NCBI GenBank assembly: GCA_902766545.1
Contig: CACXEC010000114.1
Coordinates: 1-5,989, forward strand
DNA length: 5,989 bases
Origin: an uncultured Erysipelotrichaceae bacterium
GTDB lineage: Bacteria > Bacillota_I > Bacilli_A > RF39 > UBA660
Direction: 5' to 3'
Shown here one piece after another: positions 4,797-5,989 of this stretch (positions within the stretch are counted from its first letter, which is position 1; each line of letters opens with the position of its first letter). The position numbers and the translations under genes are program-made. Below the pieces are notes generated by a model. The model ran no database searches and was not told the origin of the DNA. It was given only the letters and a program-made list of their open reading frames with translations.

Positions 4797-5528
4797 ATGA
4801 ATAAAATTATTAAAATCACAAGCTGTTTAATGTTATTTATGTTTATTGCACTTTATAAATGCAATTTTGCAAATGCTGAAACTGCAACATGTGTTTATGG
4901 GAATACAAATAATTCACATATAAAGTGTACGATAACATCTCCAACTGCTCATAATTGTGAATATATTGTGGTTGATCCAGTAGATATCGCTTCTGTAACA
5001 TGGGGAAGTGGAAGTTTTTCAAAAAATGGATATTTGTATTGTCCTAAATATGCTTGTGGAAAACAAGACGGTATACCTAATGAGGTTTATTTGCCACTTC
5101 AATATGACTTTTTAGATGAATGTGGTGATGGTGTGTATTCTAAATTAGTAAATACAGCTCATTCAGGCTCAGTATATACAAAGGATACTTTACCATCTGA
5201 CCCATCTAGTACACCATCTGATTCTTCTGATCCGGGAACTAAAGTATCTAGTAATGATGATTGTGAAGGAATATATGGTAAAACTTTAGATGATATGAAA
5301 GCTGCTATTAAAGCTTTTAAGATTATTGGACCTATTATGGTTATGGTATATACAGTTGTAGAGTATCTAGGTGCTGTAACTGATAAAGATGCTGACAAAC
5401 TAAAAAAAGCTAATCAAAGATTGATTAGTAGGTTTATATTGCTTTTAGTATTGTTTTTCTTACCAGATTTAATAAATATAATATTAAAGTTAGTTGGAGT
5501 ATCAAGTACAACTAATTGCTTAAAGTAA
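4797..5528 (+). CDS. Secreted Cys-rich domain fused to a VirB2-like membrane hairpin
   Basis: This 243-residue protein starts with a signal peptide (about 1-27, ending ANA before E28). An extracytoplasmic domain follows with six cysteines (32, 44, 54, 82, 87, 109), including G-Y-L-Y-C-x4-C-G, which resembles the G-Y-x3-C-x4-C core of the surface proteins at 225 and 1153. A Ser/Pro/Asp-rich linker (about 129-154) leads to Cys156 and a two-helix hairpin (helices about 173-193 and 210-234, charged loop TDKDADKLKK). The hairpin resembles the separate VirB2-like protein at 4214-4609. A last cysteine lies at 241. VirB2-family pilins are usually short, so the added ectodomain is unusual. The protein may be a tip, adhesive or scaffold subunit of the apparatus; that role is inferred. 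The next gene starts 15 bases after the stop and shares the transcript. Confidence 0.7.
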   Translation: MNKIIKITSCLMLFMFIALYKCNFANAETATCVYGNTNNSHIKCTITSPTAHNCEYIVVDPVDIASVTWGSGSFSKNGYLYCPKYACGKQDGIPNEVYLPLQYDFLDECGDGVYSKLVNTAHSGSVYTKDTLPSDPSSTPSDSSDPGTKVSSNDDCEGIYGKTLDDMKAAIKAFKIIGPIMVMVYTVVEYLGAVTDKDADKLKKANQRLISRFILLLVLFFLPDLINIILKLVGVSSTTNCLK

Positions 5529-5543
5529 GAGGAGGTTGAAGTT

Positions 5544-5989
5544 ATGTTATATGCTGGTCTTTTTAGTAGGATTGAAGGATACATAAGAGATGCTTTTCTT
5601 GCATTAATGCTTTGGCTTGATTCAATTGTATACTGGTTAGTTGCCCTTGTTTATCGTGTATTTATCCTTGTTGCAAATGCAAGGCTTTTTGACTTTAACG
5701 ATGAAAATACAATAGGTGGTATAACTGAGCGAATTTACACTATCATTGGGGTTGCAATGATATTTGTATTTGCTTATAACATTATTCTTTTAATATCTAA
5801 TCCTGAAAAAATGAGTGATTCAGGAGATACTTCATTAAAAGGTATTGTAAAAAATTCGGTTATATCTATTGCTATTATTACTTTGCTTCCTACTATTTAT
5901 AATTATATGCAGTTAATTCAAATGGATGTTTTGGAATCAAATGTTATTGGGAACTTAATTATGGGAGGAAGTAATAGCTTTGGTTCTAA
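5544..5989 (+). CDS. VirB6/TrbL-like polytopic membrane protein (partial, 5' end only)
   Basis: The frame opens at ATG 5544, 8 bases after a perfect AGGAGG (5530-5535), and stays open to the right edge. Only 148 residues are visible and the last codon is cut. At least three hydrophobic segments are seen: about 17-45 (with Trp and Tyr), 64-85 and 100-121. The second is followed by a polar loop, S-N-P-E-K-M-S-D-S-G. Together with two VirB2-like hairpin genes just upstream, the polytopic layout fits the VirB6/TrbL channel proteins of type IV secretion, which are often large and multi-span. Membership of the family cannot be proven from this fragment; another multi-span membrane protein is possible. 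Confidence 0.6.
   Translation, partial: MLYAGLFSRIEGYIRDAFLALMLWLDSIVYWLVALVYRVFILVANARLFDFNDENTIGGITERIYTIIGVAMIFVFAYNIILLISNPEKMSDSGDTSLKGIVKNSVISIAIITLLPTIYNYMQLIQMDVLESNVIGNLIMGGSNSFGS

Noticed and set aside
5159..5398. Minus-strand frame of 79 codons inside the VirB2-fusion gene
   Set aside because: It is a shadow of the linker and first helix of the plus-strand gene, where a membrane helix and linker are expected.

Overview
This is a very AT-rich, tightly packed bacterial segment with every convincing gene on the + strand. Shine-Dalgarno sites of the AGGAGG/GGTGAT type, TTGACA/TATAAT-like promoters with 17-base spacers, and lysine-rich signal peptides with possible sortase-type tails suggest a low-GC Bacillota or a Mycoplasmatota-related lineage, perhaps one of the uncultured gut Bacilli such as RF39. 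The lineage is inferred from style; no marker gene is present. No gap between genes exceeds 300 bases. The longest, 4610-4796, holds a terminator and a promoter and no gene that I can see.

Region 1 (1-2307) encodes cell-surface proteins. The 3' end of a membrane-anchored protein with a cadherin-like beta-sandwich end (2-217) is followed by a six-cysteine secreted protein with a PPDTG tail (225-836) and a terminator. A new promoter then drives a 74-residue mini surface protein with an SPDTG tail (916-1140) and a 384-residue protein with a cysteine-rich domain, a poly-threonine stalk, two cadherin-like domains and a membrane anchor (1153-2307). A second terminator ends this unit. The signal peptides and the cysteine domains look paralogous.

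Region 2 (2357-4140) is a Tad-like pilus unit with its own promoter. It encodes two short pilin-like proteins that share the N-terminal pattern M-(K/R)-E-A-(S/I)-G, and then a TadZ/CpaE-like protein with a degenerate P-loop.

Region 3 (4147-5989) looks like part of a type IV secretion or conjugation-like apparatus. It encodes a VirB2/TrbC-like two-helix membrane protein with its own promoter and terminator. After a further promoter come a larger secreted cysteine-rich protein ending in a second VirB2-like hairpin, and the start of a polytopic VirB6/TrbL-like protein that runs off the window.

The most interesting reading is that Tad-pilus-like and type IV secretion-like parts sit together with disulfide-rich adhesin-like proteins. 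That could be one composite surface appendage or secretion system. The physical clustering and shared motifs are seen in the sequence; joint function is inference. No motor ATPase (CpaF, VirB4 or VirB11) or prepilin peptidase lies in the window.
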